A DNA stretch of 64,000 nucleotides from an uncultured Christensenellaceae bacterium (GCA_910587455.1 CAJULK010000002.1:178766-242765), one strand, 5' to 3'; counted from the first letter of the stretch, positions 37,147 to 46,972 are shown. The notes: generated from the sequence alone by a model not told the origin. Made by a program: numbers and translations.

Positions 37147-38197
37147 ACTCTTCCTCCGGTTCGGACAAATGCCGTTGCTTAGTGTCTTCCGCCGACTTGC
37201 GCCGATCCGTTGCGACAACAGAATCTGCCTGATCGACGTTCTCGTCGAGTTTGATCGCCACGCCCGAGTTGTCTACCACTACATTGCCGTCGCCTTTTCT
37301 TTTCTTTTTGGTGTTGATGTCGGGCATAGGGTGCGCAAGCTTGGTCTTTTCGTAACCGTAATACTCGTCGTTCAGCTTGTTCACGGGAACGAACATAAAT
37401 ATCTTTTTATTCGCGCGCTTAGCCATTACGCAATGCGCTACAATATAAGCGACGCCGAAAACAATCAAAAGAATACTCAAAAGCTGACTCACGCGTATCT
37501 TGCCGGGCACGAGCCACAAACTGTCGGTACGCATACCCTCTATCCACGCTCTGCCTATCCCGTAATATATGCAGTAAGCGGCAAAGTTGAAACCGTCGAA
37601 GCTCTTTCTCTTGCCGAGGTAGAACCACAAAAGCAACGCGAACCCGACAATGTTCCATACCGATTCGTAAAAGAATGTAGCATAATGCCACTCGTTACCG
37701 AGGCGCTCTATCTGAACGCCTATCGGGAAAAACTGCAATGCCGAATTTTTAATAGCGTCGCCGTACGCTTCCTGATTTGCGAAATTGCCCCAACGCCCGA
37801 CTGCCTGACCGAGTATGATAAACGTAAATCCGAGGTCGAGAAGCTGCATAAACGTTATGCGTTTATTTGCAGGGTTTTTCTTTCTGTTCTTCCACAGCCA
37901 CAGAATGACCGCGCCGAGCGTCGCGCCGATCAGTCCGCCGTAAATCGCAAGCCCGCGAAGCCCGAATTCCCCGTTAGCATTATCGAATCCGAAAAACCTC
38001 GCAAACGTCCACTCTCCGCCGTCGATGATATTGAAAATAACGTAATAAAGCCGCGCGCCGAAAATCGCAAGCGGCAGACAAATAACAATGATATCGATTA
38101 CGATATCGCCTTCTATTCCGCGTTTTTTCGCCGCAAAGTATGCGCCGACGACGCAGATAACAATTCCCATTGCTATAATAAAGCCGTACCATTTCAT
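37124..38197 (-). CDS. lgt: Prolipoprotein diacylglyceryl transferase with charged C-terminal tail
   Basis: A 357-residue membrane enzyme that transfers diacylglycerol to the Cys of prolipoproteins, needed for the several lipoproteins encoded nearby. The Lgt signature appears as GRWGNFANQEAYG near residue 133, with the catalytic-loop Arg in GLRGLAIYGG and ERLGNEWHYATFFYES. About seven helices are visible. After the last helix (near residue 270) the protein continues for some 85 residues of hydrophilic, Lys then Asp/Glu-rich tail, not part of the family core. The ATG at 38197 has no SD; a perfect promoter ends seven bases before it. Confidence 0.94.
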   Translation of the reverse strand: MKWYGFIIAMGIVICVVGAYFAAKKRGIEGDIVIDIIVICLPLAIFGARLYYVIFNIIDGGEWTFARFFGFDNANGEFGLRGLAIYGGLIGATLGAVILWLWKNRKKNPANKRITFMQLLDLGFTFIILGQAVGRWGNFANQEAYGDAIKNSALQFFPIGVQIERLGNEWHYATFFYESVWNIVGFALLLWFYLGKRKSFDGFNFAAYCIYYGIGRAWIEGMRTDSLWLVPGKIRVSQLLSILLIVFGVAYIVAHCVMAKRANKKIFMFVPVNKLNDEYYGYEKTKLAHPMPDINTKKKRKGDGNVVVDNSGVAIKLDENVDQADSVVATDRRKSAEDTKQRHLSEPEEEYEDKWDD

Positions 38198-38204
38198 AGC
38201 TTTG

Positions 38205-38233
38205 ATTATAGTCCCAAAAAGATCATTTGTCAA
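38205..38233 (-). promoter_or_regulatory. lgt promoter abutting the start codon (predicted leaderless)
   Basis: Minus strand TTGACA (38228-38233), 17 bases, TATAAT (38205-38210), both exact consensus. Seven bases (38198-38204) separate it from the ATG, so the mRNA should begin at or one base before the start codon. Confidence 0.85.
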
Positions 38234-38340
38234 GTACAAACCAAAGGTTTGACCTAATTCGTCACATGATTTGCCGCTCAACCGTCGCAAACGGCAAAAT
38301 GCCGTAGTTTTCCGTTAACGTCGCTTACACGAAATTTCGG

Positions 38341-39630
38341 CTAAGGCGCTACAGCAACGACGCACGGCGTGGGCTTGTAAGAGTTTTGACGTATGAGCGT
38401 TCGCCTTATGAGCGTGCCGTTCTTGTAATAATTAAGATACGTTTCGCTCGCCATTCCGTCTTTGCCGGGCGATACGATAAGTCTGTCGCCCTTTACCGCG
38501 TCCGCACCGAAATACTTGCGCTCGGCGTCCAATATCTCCGTCTGTCGGTGCGGCACGACGTTAGTGACGACCGATTCGGGTACGACCTCTACGTCCTGCT
38601 TCTCGCCGAAAATCTTCACTGCCGCCGCACCGTTGCCCGTCCGCACCGAAATATAAATGTTGTGCGCCGTCGTGTTCGTGATAACGAGATCGCTGAACGA
38701 GCTTATCATCGCGTCCAGACCGGGCGGACAGTATGACGGGCAAATAGAGTGTGCGTTAGCCGTGGCGGCAAGCCCAGCCGTGAGCGCCGCATTGTACAGC
38801 GCCGTAGACGCCTGACAGACGCCTCCGCCCACTCCGTCGGTATATTTGCCGTCTACGATTATCTTGGCTTTACGAAAGCCGTTTTCTTCCGTTCTGTCGC
38901 CCACTACCGTATTGAACGACAGTCTTTGACCGGGCGCGACGGACAAGCCGTCGAACTTGGACAGCGCGAGCGACACGTTGTGCGCGCGCTGCGCCGTAGA
39001 CGTTTTGTAATCGGTTTTATATTCGCTGCGAAGCGTCAGGTTTCCCGACAGCTCTTTTGCCGTTACCGCGGGCGGCACGGTTACGGTATCAGCTTTTAGC
39101 GTCCTGCCCGTTTCGCCGAACTTAAAGCAAAAATAAATACCCGCATACAGTTTGTTCTCGTCGAGCGCGACGCCGCTTTTTTCGCGAGTTACGCCGAACT
39201 TCCCGTTTTTATAAACGACGGCGGCATCGACGGGCGCGACGTTGACCGTTTCGGCGATTCGATCTGTGAACCGAGGCAGAAGCGGGAAACACATCGACAG
39301 CGCCGTCTTGTAATCGGCGCCCTTTTGCAAACACATGTCCACGTACTCGATTTTTTCTTCGACGGGCGCATTGATTTTAAGCAGTTCGATTTTCTCCGCG
39401 ACCGTAAAATCGGACGGGACTATCGGCTCGTCTTTATAAGTAAAAACTTTACCGCTCGCTTCGACCCTTACGCTCGCCGCACGCTCTTCCACTATATCCG
39501 AAAAGCAAGCGACGGTATCTAAATCCGATTCCGCCGTCGCCGCAACGACATCGCCCGCGCTCCCGCACGCGCACATCACAACGGCAACCGCCGCCGCGCA
39601 AATCGTTTTGTATAATCCGACTGTTTTCAT
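38341..39630 (-). CDS. VanW family protein
   Basis: A 429-residue secreted or lipid-anchored protein. The N-terminus (KTICAAAVAVVMCACGS) is a signal peptide with a possible lipobox Cys. A middle alpha/beta region (residues 60-200) resembles the PG_binding_4 domain of YoaR-type proteins, followed by the VanW domain: AHNVSLALSKFDGLSVAPGQ near 225, the SFNTVVGDRTEENGFRKA motif, GGGVCQASTALYNA near 275 and AHSICPSYCPPGLDA. VanW function is unknown; the family is linked to vancomycin clusters and cell envelope. No good SD is seen. Confidence 0.85.
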   Translation of the reverse strand: MKTVGLYKTICAAAVAVVMCACGSAGDVVAATAESDLDTVACFSDIVEERAASVRVEASGKVFTYKDEPIVPSDFTVAEKIELLKINAPVEEKIEYVDMCLQKGADYKTALSMCFPLLPRFTDRIAETVNVAPVDAAVVYKNGKFGVTREKSGVALDENKLYAGIYFCFKFGETGRTLKADTVTVPPAVTAKELSGNLTLRSEYKTDYKTSTAQRAHNVSLALSKFDGLSVAPGQRLSFNTVVGDRTEENGFRKAKIIVDGKYTDGVGGGVCQASTALYNAALTAGLAATANAHSICPSYCPPGLDAMISSFSDLVITNTTAHNIYISVRTGNGAAAVKIFGEKQDVEVVPESVVTNVVPHRQTEILDAERKYFGADAVKGDRLIVSPGKDGMASETYLNYYKNGTLIRRTLIRQNSYKPTPCVVAVAP

Positions 39631-39724
39631 TCGAGATTAGTATGTCGAATAACCTCGAATTTATGCCGACCGAAAACGAACGCTTTCATTTTCGATCAAA
39701 ATAATCTATATGCGCTGAATATGA

Positions 39725-41071
39725 TCATGCATCGCTGTTTTTGGGCAGTCTGCCCGCGGCTTTTCTCAGCCATTCGGAATTGTTGTTTCGCGGGTTGATG
39801 ACGCAGTCGCGCCAAAGCGAATCGAGTGCCGACGATATAGCCGCGCCCTCGAAGCCCATTTCGGCAAGATCCTTACCCGAAATTTTGAGCGAACGCTTCA
39901 GGATCGGCGCGCCCTCGCTTATCATTTTTTCACGCACAAGCTCGAAACGGTGCGGCGCGTTTGCCTGCTCCGCCCCGACAAAACCCGTTGCGAGCCTGTC
40001 TGCGCGAATAAGCGCAACGAGTTTATCCAAAATATCGTAATTGTGTGCGACAAACATTCTGATCTTCGACTCGCGCGCGTCGCCGCGCATATCGTACATG
40101 TGCAATGCGCAAAGCCTTACCACCTGTTCGATAACGTCGTTCGGATAACGCAAGCGGTTAAGAATTATCCGTGCCGAAATCCCCGAGCACTTTTCGTGAC
40201 CGTGGAAGTTGCCGAAATTTTTAAGGCAGTACGGCTTGCCTATATCGTGCAAAAGCGCCGCCATTCTCAAATTCGAAACGGGTGGCGCGAATCTTACGCA
40301 CTGAAACAGGTGTTCCATAACGTCATACTTATGATACTGCGGCGGCTGTTCGATCCCCTCGCTCGCGGCTATCTCGGGAATAAGATTGCGCCACAGGTCG
40401 AGCTGTTTCAAAAGGCGCAGTCCGCGATATTGCGCATTGGAAACGCCGTTAACCGTATCGGCATATAATATCTTATCGAGTTCCGCACGCTTTCTTTCGC
40501 ATGTGATGTCGGCGAGCATGTCGCTGTTCTTCTTTGCCGACATAGCCGTTTCGCCTTCTATCTTGAACCCGAGTTCTGAAGCGAGCCGCACGAGCCGCAA
40601 CAGTCTCAAACCGTCCGATTCGAACACGCGCTTGTGACAGCCTCGAAGTATTTTTTGCTCGACGTCACGCACGCCGTTGAGCGGATCTATTATTTCGTCG
40701 CGGTGCACGTCGTAATATATCGCATTGCAACAGAAATCCCGCCTTTCGGCGTCCGCATTCATATCTGTGGTAAAAAAGACTTGAACGGGCGTATGCTCGC
40801 CGCCGGGATTGTACTTCTCTATACGGAACGGCGTATATTCGTACCTGACGCCGTCATAAACGAGCTGAGCCGTGCCCATGCGATGATTGACCATCGACAT
40901 GGACGTATGCGGCGGAAGATTGAGCGCGAGCGCGGGCATAGGCCCCGCAAGGTCTATATCGGTACATTTATAACCGCACAGACTATTACGCACATAGCCG
41001 CCGACTATGTACACGTTTTCGCCGAGTCCGCGTATAAAATCGGCGGACTTCTGTTCGAGTTGAATCTTCAT
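39725..41071 (-). CDS. cca: CCA tRNA nucleotidyltransferase
   Basis: A 448-residue enzyme adding or repairing the tRNA 3' CCA. The nucleotidyltransferase domain starts with YIVGGYVRNSLCGYKCTDID (GG and Asp-x-Asp metal motif), then FTTDMNADAERRDFCCNAI with the RRDF motif, and LRLLRLVRLASELGF. An HD phosphohydrolase domain follows with AALLHDIGKP near residue 265 and a His in FHGHEKCS, as in many Clostridia enzymes. The ATG at 41071 lacks an SD and lies seven bases after a consensus -10. Confidence 0.94.
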   Translation of the reverse strand: MKIQLEQKSADFIRGLGENVYIVGGYVRNSLCGYKCTDIDLAGPMPALALNLPPHTSMSMVNHRMGTAQLVYDGVRYEYTPFRIEKYNPGGEHTPVQVFFTTDMNADAERRDFCCNAIYYDVHRDEIIDPLNGVRDVEQKILRGCHKRVFESDGLRLLRLVRLASELGFKIEGETAMSAKKNSDMLADITCERKRAELDKILYADTVNGVSNAQYRGLRLLKQLDLWRNLIPEIAASEGIEQPPQYHKYDVMEHLFQCVRFAPPVSNLRMAALLHDIGKPYCLKNFGNFHGHEKCSGISARIILNRLRYPNDVIEQVVRLCALHMYDMRGDARESKIRMFVAHNYDILDKLVALIRADRLATGFVGAEQANAPHRFELVREKMISEGAPILKRSLKISGKDLAEMGFEGAAISSALDSLWRDCVINPRNNNSEWLRKAAGRLPKNSDA

Positions 41072-41078
41072 GTGAATG

Positions 41079-41107
41079 ATTATAGCACACGAATTTTGTA
41101 AAATCAA
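41079..41107 (-). promoter_or_regulatory. cca promoter abutting the start codon (predicted leaderless)
   Basis: Minus strand TTGATT (41102-41107), 17 bases, TATAAT (41079-41084) with TGC before it (extended -10). Seven bases separate it from the ATG. Confidence 0.82.
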
Positions 41108-41202
41108 GCACTTTTTCGGCACTTCGCAAAGCCGTTACGACTTTCGATCCGCAACGTGTAAAATCCGAATTTATTTTGTGCGTCGTTCGCACGTCACGCC
41201 GT

Positions 41203-41970
41203 TTATAACTTTGAAAATTCCGTCATAAACCGTTTTTCGGGCAAGCGCCAGCTCGTTTCGTCGTGCACGGACTCGTTCTCGACGGACAGCCACAGTTTTT
41301 TCGCCCCGCTTGCACGAACGGCGTTCGTAACGGCGAGCGCGTCGTTCACAAAAAAATCGGGAATGCGCGCGGACAGTTCGGGGTCTGTTACTTCGCCTAC
41401 GCTCTCGCTTCCGCCCGCATAGATCGCGTAATACGCCGTTTCGTCGAACCGCGCTGTTTCGAAAAAGCCGTCGAACGCTTTGCTGCTGACGAACAGCGGC
41501 GTGGAAAACATTCCGTACGCCTTTACCCGCGCGTTCCTTCGCGAAGCGAAATACAGCGTTGCGAGCGCGCCCGCAGACGATCCCAACATTCCGTAAAACT
41601 TAAATCCGAACCGCCCGTCAAGATACGGAATGACCTTGGTTTCGATATAATCGACGTATTCGTCCGCTTTACCGCCTCCCGACGTAACGCCGTAGGCGCC
41701 GAGTTCGGACGGAAACGGCATATAATCGTCGTCGCGCGTATTCGTCGAATCGATGCCTATCACCGCGGTATTTTTAACGCCCGACGCTCCGAGCACGTCT
41801 ATCGCACGCCAGCTCTTCCCGAACGACGAATCGCCGTCGTAAAACACGTTCTGCCCGTCGTGCATGATGATCGCTCTGTCCGCTTTTTTGGGAACATATA
41901 TTCTGAGCGTGCGCGCGTACGCGCCTTTCGATATAACAGCTATTTCGTATTTACGTTTCTTTTTGCGCAT
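41203..41970 (-). CDS. Esterase-like alpha/beta hydrolase (YbbA/enterochelin esterase type)
   Basis: A 255-residue cytoplasmic protein. The oxyanion side shows IIMHDGQNVFYDGDSSFG near residue 35, the nucleophile elbow is GMLGSSAGALA near 138 (G-S-S-A-G), and a C-terminal His is present in ENESVHDETSWR, with an Asp or Glu likely in between. This matches the putative esterase (COG2382/2819) family acting on ester substrates. It follows the transglutaminase gene by six bases, so it is the third gene of that operon. AAGGA precedes the ATG. Confidence 0.82.
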   Translation of the reverse strand: MRKKKRKYEIAVISKGAYARTLRIYVPKKADRAIIMHDGQNVFYDGDSSFGKSWRAIDVLGASGVKNTAVIGIDSTNTRDDDYMPFPSELGAYGVTSGGGKADEYVDYIETKVIPYLDGRFGFKFYGMLGSSAGALATLYFASRRNARVKAYGMFSTPLFVSSKAFDGFFETARFDETAYYAIYAGGSESVGEVTDPELSARIPDFFVNDALAVTNAVRASGAKKLWLSVENESVHDETSWRLPEKRFMTEFSKL

Positions 41971-41976
41971 TGTCCG

Positions 41977-44547
41977 CTATCCTTTCATCAGCAATATGAT
42001 AATGTTGTCGTAAATCACCACGTTCACCGTAGCGCGCGGTCGGACTTTTGCCACCGCCGCTTTTATCTCGCGCGAAATTTCGCCGTCGCTCACCGTCATA
42101 TCGCCGCGAACGATTATATCGAGTCCCGTATAGTCTATAGGATAAACGCCGCCGTCCGCGCCGTCGGGCACCGTAAGCGTTTTCGTATTTTGATACGCTT
42201 TCGCAAAACTCGTCGCAATGTCTTTGACTCTTGCAAGAATATTCTCGCCGCGCTCTATCGAGCAATCTATTTCGACACCGAAATAAGTCATTTCGGAATA
42301 CACGTCGAGTCCGCGCGCGGGCGTTTCGGGCGCATAGACAAACTCGCTCAGTCCCGCTTCGAACGGCTCGAAATGCGTCGAGTCGGCGTCACGGTCCGAC
42401 AAGAACAGCCAGTCGTGCAGACCGAGCTCATACGTCCGCTCGCTGCCGTCGAGCGTTATATCGCCCTGCGAATCGCCCCACGTACAATCCACGACATACC
42501 ACTCGCCGTCGATACGCACCTTATTCCACGCGTGACCGCCGGCGTCCGACAAACTGCTTCCCGCGTCGCCGCACACGCGCACGCACGGTATCCCCTCGAT
42601 ATTGCACATAAGCGAGTACGCCTTGCTTATGCCGTCGCAAACCGCATACGGCGAATACACATAGCCGTCTATTGCCGCCGAGCCGTTGCCGAACACCCCT
42701 TCGAGATAGTATGCCGAGTACGCCTCGCCACCTCGGTCTATTTCCGTAGCCGGAGTATCGTATGTGACCTGCCACATTATCCAATCGTAGATCGCGTGAG
42801 CCTTTTGAACGTCGGACATTCCGTTTGTGCAAATCTTTCTCAAAACGTCGCGCGCAAGCTCGTAAACGCTTTCCGCCGCCGAGCCTTTTACGGGCACGGG
42901 CCGAGCATTGTTTTGCGCGGCGAAGAACAATTCGTCGGAATATGCGACAGACTGCGTGTTTTCCAGAAGATCTATCGGAAATACGTGATCGGGAGCGCGG
43001 TACTCGTCGGCATCGTAGTTTATATGCGGAAGCACCGCATGAAGCTGCCGCGCGTACTCGCGCGAGTTGCTGCCGGTATAAGTCTGACGCGTCGGCGTGT
43101 TTACCGTGTTTACCTTAAATTCTGTATGCATGACGTTGCCGTTCATTCTTACGTCTATGCCGCTGTACGTTCCGCTCGTTGCTACCGTTTCGAACGCGCT
43201 GTTCCAAAGGTCTTCGGCGCTTCCGCTCATATCGTATGCGATATAGCAATTAAACGATACGGACGAGCCGCTGCCCGTTTTAGAACGCGACATAACGTAA
43301 TATTCGAGCGCATTGGCATATTCGAAGTCCGAAGTTATATACAGATCCCTGTCGCAATAGCGCGTTTCCAAATACCGTTTTGCCGAGCTCGGCAGTTGCA
43401 TGAAAGTGACGTACGGCGAATATTCGCTCTCGCCGATCAAATCTCCGTCGCCTAAAGATTTCACCCTGAACCTGTACGAACGTCGAGACGCGCCGCTTGC
43501 GCAAAGATCGACAAGCCCGCCTATGTCCAAGCCGTTACCGTCAAACGGTTTTCCGTCGGCAGACGAATACGTCGCGACGCTTCCCGACGGCGAAGTTATC
43601 TCCACTCGCGCCGCCCCTACCGTGTCGAACTTTACATATGCGTGCGGATAGAGATTGTCGAACTCTACCGTCGGCGCGGCAGGCGTTACGCTTCCCGCGC
43701 AGGCAACCGATACCGTATCGCAGAGCTTGCCGTTGACCGTCGCCTTTATCTCGTGCCGCCCCGCGACGGGGCTGTAAACGTATTCTGCGCCCACATGCGT
43801 TATTTCGCCGTCAACCGACCATTCTATATAGTTATCGGGATTGTCGGGGTTTACTTCGGCATTTACCGCGAGCGTTATCGGAGTATACGGCGCGCCGTTC
43901 TGTTCGAGCGCTCCGTTTACGGATAGCGTTGCGTCTATCGGATAAAATACACGCACCGTATGCGTATTCGATTCGTATCTTCCGCAAACGGCTTTTACTT
44001 CGAACTCGCCCGACGCAGACGGAGTATAAACAAAGCTCTCGCTCGGCAGCGCGCCCGACGCGGCCTTCGAATCGTTTACGTACCAATCCAAAGTCCCGTC
44101 CGAAACATTCCCGCTCGTTTCGGCGTAAAACCGAATATCCGTCGTCGCGCCTACTGTCTGAACAATATCGCCGACATAAGACACGGAAAGCGAGTCAGGC
44201 TCCGGCTCGCGCACCGTGACGGTCAGTTTATCCTCATACAGCGCCGTTTCCGCCGTTATTACCGCACGCCCCGCTTTTTTAGCGGTTATGACGTTTCTTT
44301 CTATGCTCACGACAGAGCCGTCGGACGAAGAAAGGATATACGTCGATCTTCCGTCGATTATAGTCGTAAGATCGAAAGTATCGCCGACGTCGAGTGTAAG
44401 TGCATGTCGGGTAAACTCTATCTTGCCGAAGTCGCTGCCGCCGAATATGAACGAAGTACAGCCGCCGAGCATGACCGCAAGCGCCGCAATGACACCGACA
44501 AAAAGTAAGCACGCCGTCTTTTTCGCAACAGACCTATAAGTTTTCAT
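41977..44547 (-). CDS. Lipoprotein with Ig-like repeats and active transglutaminase-like domain
   Basis: An 856-residue lipoprotein (lipobox LGGC near residue 29). Residues 40-110 form a BIG2-like domain, followed by further beta-sandwich segments of the PKD/Ig kind. The C-terminal half holds a transglutaminase-like cysteine protease domain with the complete triad Cys637 (AVCDGISKAYSLM), His672 (GGHAWNKV) and Asp687 (VVDCTWGD). Such domains cleave or crosslink peptides outside the cell; the substrate is unknown. The ATG at 44547 overlaps the upstream paralogue's end by 14 bases, with GAGG five bases before it. Confidence 0.87.
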   Translation of the reverse strand: MKTYRSVAKKTACLLFVGVIAALAVMLGGCTSFIFGGSDFGKIEFTRHALTLDVGDTFDLTTIIDGRSTYILSSSDGSVVSIERNVITAKKAGRAVITAETALYEDKLTVTVREPEPDSLSVSYVGDIVQTVGATTDIRFYAETSGNVSDGTLDWYVNDSKAASGALPSESFVYTPSASGEFEVKAVCGRYESNTHTVRVFYPIDATLSVNGALEQNGAPYTPITLAVNAEVNPDNPDNYIEWSVDGEITHVGAEYVYSPVAGRHEIKATVNGKLCDTVSVACAGSVTPAAPTVEFDNLYPHAYVKFDTVGAARVEITSPSGSVATYSSADGKPFDGNGLDIGGLVDLCASGASRRSYRFRVKSLGDGDLIGESEYSPYVTFMQLPSSAKRYLETRYCDRDLYITSDFEYANALEYYVMSRSKTGSGSSVSFNCYIAYDMSGSAEDLWNSAFETVATSGTYSGIDVRMNGNVMHTEFKVNTVNTPTRQTYTGSNSREYARQLHAVLPHINYDADEYRAPDHVFPIDLLENTQSVAYSDELFFAAQNNARPVPVKGSAAESVYELARDVLRKICTNGMSDVQKAHAIYDWIMWQVTYDTPATEIDRGGEAYSAYYLEGVFGNGSAAIDGYVYSPYAVCDGISKAYSLMCNIEGIPCVRVCGDAGSSLSDAGGHAWNKVRIDGEWYVVDCTWGDSQGDITLDGSERTYELGLHDWLFLSDRDADSTHFEPFEAGLSEFVYAPETPARGLDVYSEMTYFGVEIDCSIERGENILARVKDIATSFAKAYQNTKTLTVPDGADGGVYPIDYTGLDIIVRGDMTVSDGEISREIKAAVAKVRPRATVNVVIYDNIIILLMKG

Positions 44548-46972
44548 ACAACCTCGCCGCTTCCGCCGTATGCGGAACAATAATTGTTATATGCCGTATA
44601 TCGCCTTCCGAATACACCGTAACGGCGCTCTCGGAAAACATATTACCGAACGTTTTTTTACAGTATTCGACGATAGCGGACGTTATTTCCGATACCGTAT
44701 TATCGCCCTTTGCCGCAAGTTCTATCCCCCAAGCGGTGACGGGGATATCCTCATGCCCGTATATATTGTAAACGGTAACATTGCCGCGCGGCGCGGCGCC
44801 GAGGATCACTGATACTGCCGAGTATATTTCCGATTCTGTTTCAGTGCCGTCGAAGTACATATCGAAGCATATCCCGCCGCCCGTTTGCTTTTGAGTGTAA
44901 TACGATTTTCCCGCGTCCGACGCCGTTTCGTCGTTTTCGGCGCCGAGCGCTTCGTCGGTAACGAACAGCCCTTTGTGCGAGCACATTTCGCGCGCAACGG
45001 TTCCGCCAGGCGACAGTATCTTTTTGCCGCCGTATACGTCTACATTGTAGATCATGCCGTCGATAACGACGCGGTTATAGTATTCGCCGTCGTCGCGCAC
45101 CGCCAACTCGCAGTCTATGCCTTCGGTTTTGCACATAAGCAAAAACGCTTTCGCCGCGCCCATGCTCGATACCGCGCCGTACGTTCTGCGCTCGTCCGCA
45201 GGCGACAGGAACACGCCGTCGAGATAGTCGGCGCTCGATACAGAGCCTTCCGCATTGCCGTCGTCGCGCAGAGTGACCCACTGCAAAAAGTCGTATATAG
45301 CGTGCACTTTTCGAAATTCCGAATAGTCCGCACCGATTATCGAAATAAGCGCGCTTTTGCACCGCGCGTATACTTCCGCGGCTTTGCTGCCCGCAACGGG
45401 CACGGGCTTTACGCCGCAAAGCGCCGCCCACAGAAGCTGTTCGGTGTTTTCGACCGACACTTCCGCGCTCACCCTGTCAAGCGCGAAAACGTACGACCGC
45501 TGATCGCGCCGAGCAGCGGAGTCGTATTCGACATGCGGCAAAAACGCCGACACCCGAACGGATCGAGACGTGCCGTGACGCACGGGCGCGTTGTCATATT
45601 CGCCCAATTCGACGGACAACGTTTGCCCGTCGGACTTTACGCTTTGTAATGAAATACCGAGCATGTTCGCAGCCTCGGCGATCGCGGCGGCGGCGCGTTC
45701 GGTGTCGTAGCCGTGCGCGACAAACGCTTTTGCCTCGGTACGGCCGCATACATACATATCCGTCACGAACGACCGCGCCTTTTCACAGTCGGTTATAAGC
45801 GAATCGAAACAAAATATTTTGTTGCCGATATACTCGGCGGCTGAAAGAGGATATTGTCTGAATTCATACGGCTCGCCGCGTCCGTCCGCCGTAAGCCGCA
45901 CCGTGTACACCGACGGTTCTGCCGCACACACCGCAATAAGCCCCGTCGCGTCGAACTCGCCGCGAGAAAACCTGTGCGCATAGCGCGAATCGAATCTGTT
46001 ATATACGTCGCGAGAACCGTCGGGCGACGTTATCGAAACGCTCGAAATGTGCTCCCCGTCCGACCATTTGATCTTAACCTTTTCGCCTATCGCTATTTCG
46101 GATACTGACGGCGCCCTGTCGCCCGCAGCAGTTACGGTAACGGCGTCGCCGCCGACAAACGCGCCGCGCACGCCGTTGATATCATACGTTATTTTATACT
46201 CGCCCGCAAACCTCGGCGTAAACACGAACGTGCCGCCGCTCCCCTTGACATCGCCGTTGACTTTCCACTGCACGAACGACCGCGGGTTGTGCGCCCATAT
46301 ATTTTCGTATACTGTAAAAGTAACGGGCGAAAAATCTCCGGCTTGAACGAGCTTTCCCGAATACTTTGCCACAGACTCGGTTTGCCTGTAAACGTATACG
46401 TCGCACGACGCGCAGACCTTTCCTGCACGTGCGGTCACCGCAAAAAGACCGCACCCCGTCGGTTCGAATTCAAACGTTGCGCCCGTCGCCGCGCGCTTGC
46501 CGTTTACTTCGTATACGATCTCCGTATTCGGATCGGCATACTCCGGAAGCGCGGCGGTGAATTTGACGGCTTGAGGCTTTGCCGAGCCGTCGCCTATATT
46601 CTGAACGGTCGCACCATCGACGGCAAGCTCGATGGCGTTAGATTCACGGTAAGCTATATTGATCTTCAGCTTTGCCGTGCCGTTTGCCGTAACGACGGCT
46701 TCGCCCGACTTCAAGGCATAAACGCGCGTGCCGACGACATTCACGCAATCTCCGTCCGCAGACAGCTCGACTTTCCCGCCGCCGACCGCCGGCTCGAAGA
46801 TAATATACGGCAAAACGTCGCGGCTTTCGCCCACGCAAAGATTTATTTCTTCCGTCGAAAACGTTACGGTTACTTCCGACGAACATCCCGCAAACAGTGC
46901 GGTCGCACAGCCTATCAAGACCGATAACAATATGATCCGCGCAATCCAACGGGTTTTGACAAATTTCTCCAC
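44534..46972 (-). CDS. Paralogous lipoprotein with degenerate transglutaminase-like domain
   Basis: An 812-residue lipoprotein (lipobox LFAGC near residue 29) with the same architecture as its downstream neighbour. The shared framework is clear, for example KAFLLMCKTEGI and VVIDGMIYNVD against KAYSLMCNIEGI and VRIDGEWYVVD, but the active-site Cys is Ser603 (SSMGAAKAF) and the His is Glu630 (GEYYNRV); only Asp645 remains. It is therefore probably a non-catalytic partner. It starts with GTG at 46970-46972 and lacks an SD; a promoter with extended -10 lies six bases upstream. Confidence 0.83.
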   Translation of the reverse strand: MEKFVKTRWIARIILLSVLIGCATALFAGCSSEVTVTFSTEEINLCVGESRDVLPYIIFEPAVGGGKVELSADGDCVNVVGTRVYALKSGEAVVTANGTAKLKINIAYRESNAIELAVDGATVQNIGDGSAKPQAVKFTAALPEYADPNTEIVYEVNGKRAATGATFEFEPTGCGLFAVTARAGKVCASCDVYVYRQTESVAKYSGKLVQAGDFSPVTFTVYENIWAHNPRSFVQWKVNGDVKGSGGTFVFTPRFAGEYKITYDINGVRGAFVGGDAVTVTAAGDRAPSVSEIAIGEKVKIKWSDGEHISSVSITSPDGSRDVYNRFDSRYAHRFSRGEFDATGLIAVCAAEPSVYTVRLTADGRGEPYEFRQYPLSAAEYIGNKIFCFDSLITDCEKARSFVTDMYVCGRTEAKAFVAHGYDTERAAAAIAEAANMLGISLQSVKSDGQTLSVELGEYDNAPVRHGTSRSVRVSAFLPHVEYDSAARRDQRSYVFALDRVSAEVSVENTEQLLWAALCGVKPVPVAGSKAAEVYARCKSALISIIGADYSEFRKVHAIYDFLQWVTLRDDGNAEGSVSSADYLDGVFLSPADERRTYGAVSSMGAAKAFLLMCKTEGIDCELAVRDDGEYYNRVVIDGMIYNVDVYGGKKILSPGGTVAREMCSHKGLFVTDEALGAENDETASDAGKSYYTQKQTGGGICFDMYFDGTETESEIYSAVSVILGAAPRGNVTVYNIYGHEDIPVTAWGIELAAKGDNTVSEITSAIVEYCKKTFGNMFSESAVTVYSEGDIRHITIIVPHTAEAARLYENL

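Noticed and set aside
41263..43455. 730-codon plus-strand frame opposite the esterase and transglutaminase genes
   Set aside because: A shadow: Arg/His/Tyr-rich, without motifs, exactly opposite genes with clear signal peptides and catalytic motifs.
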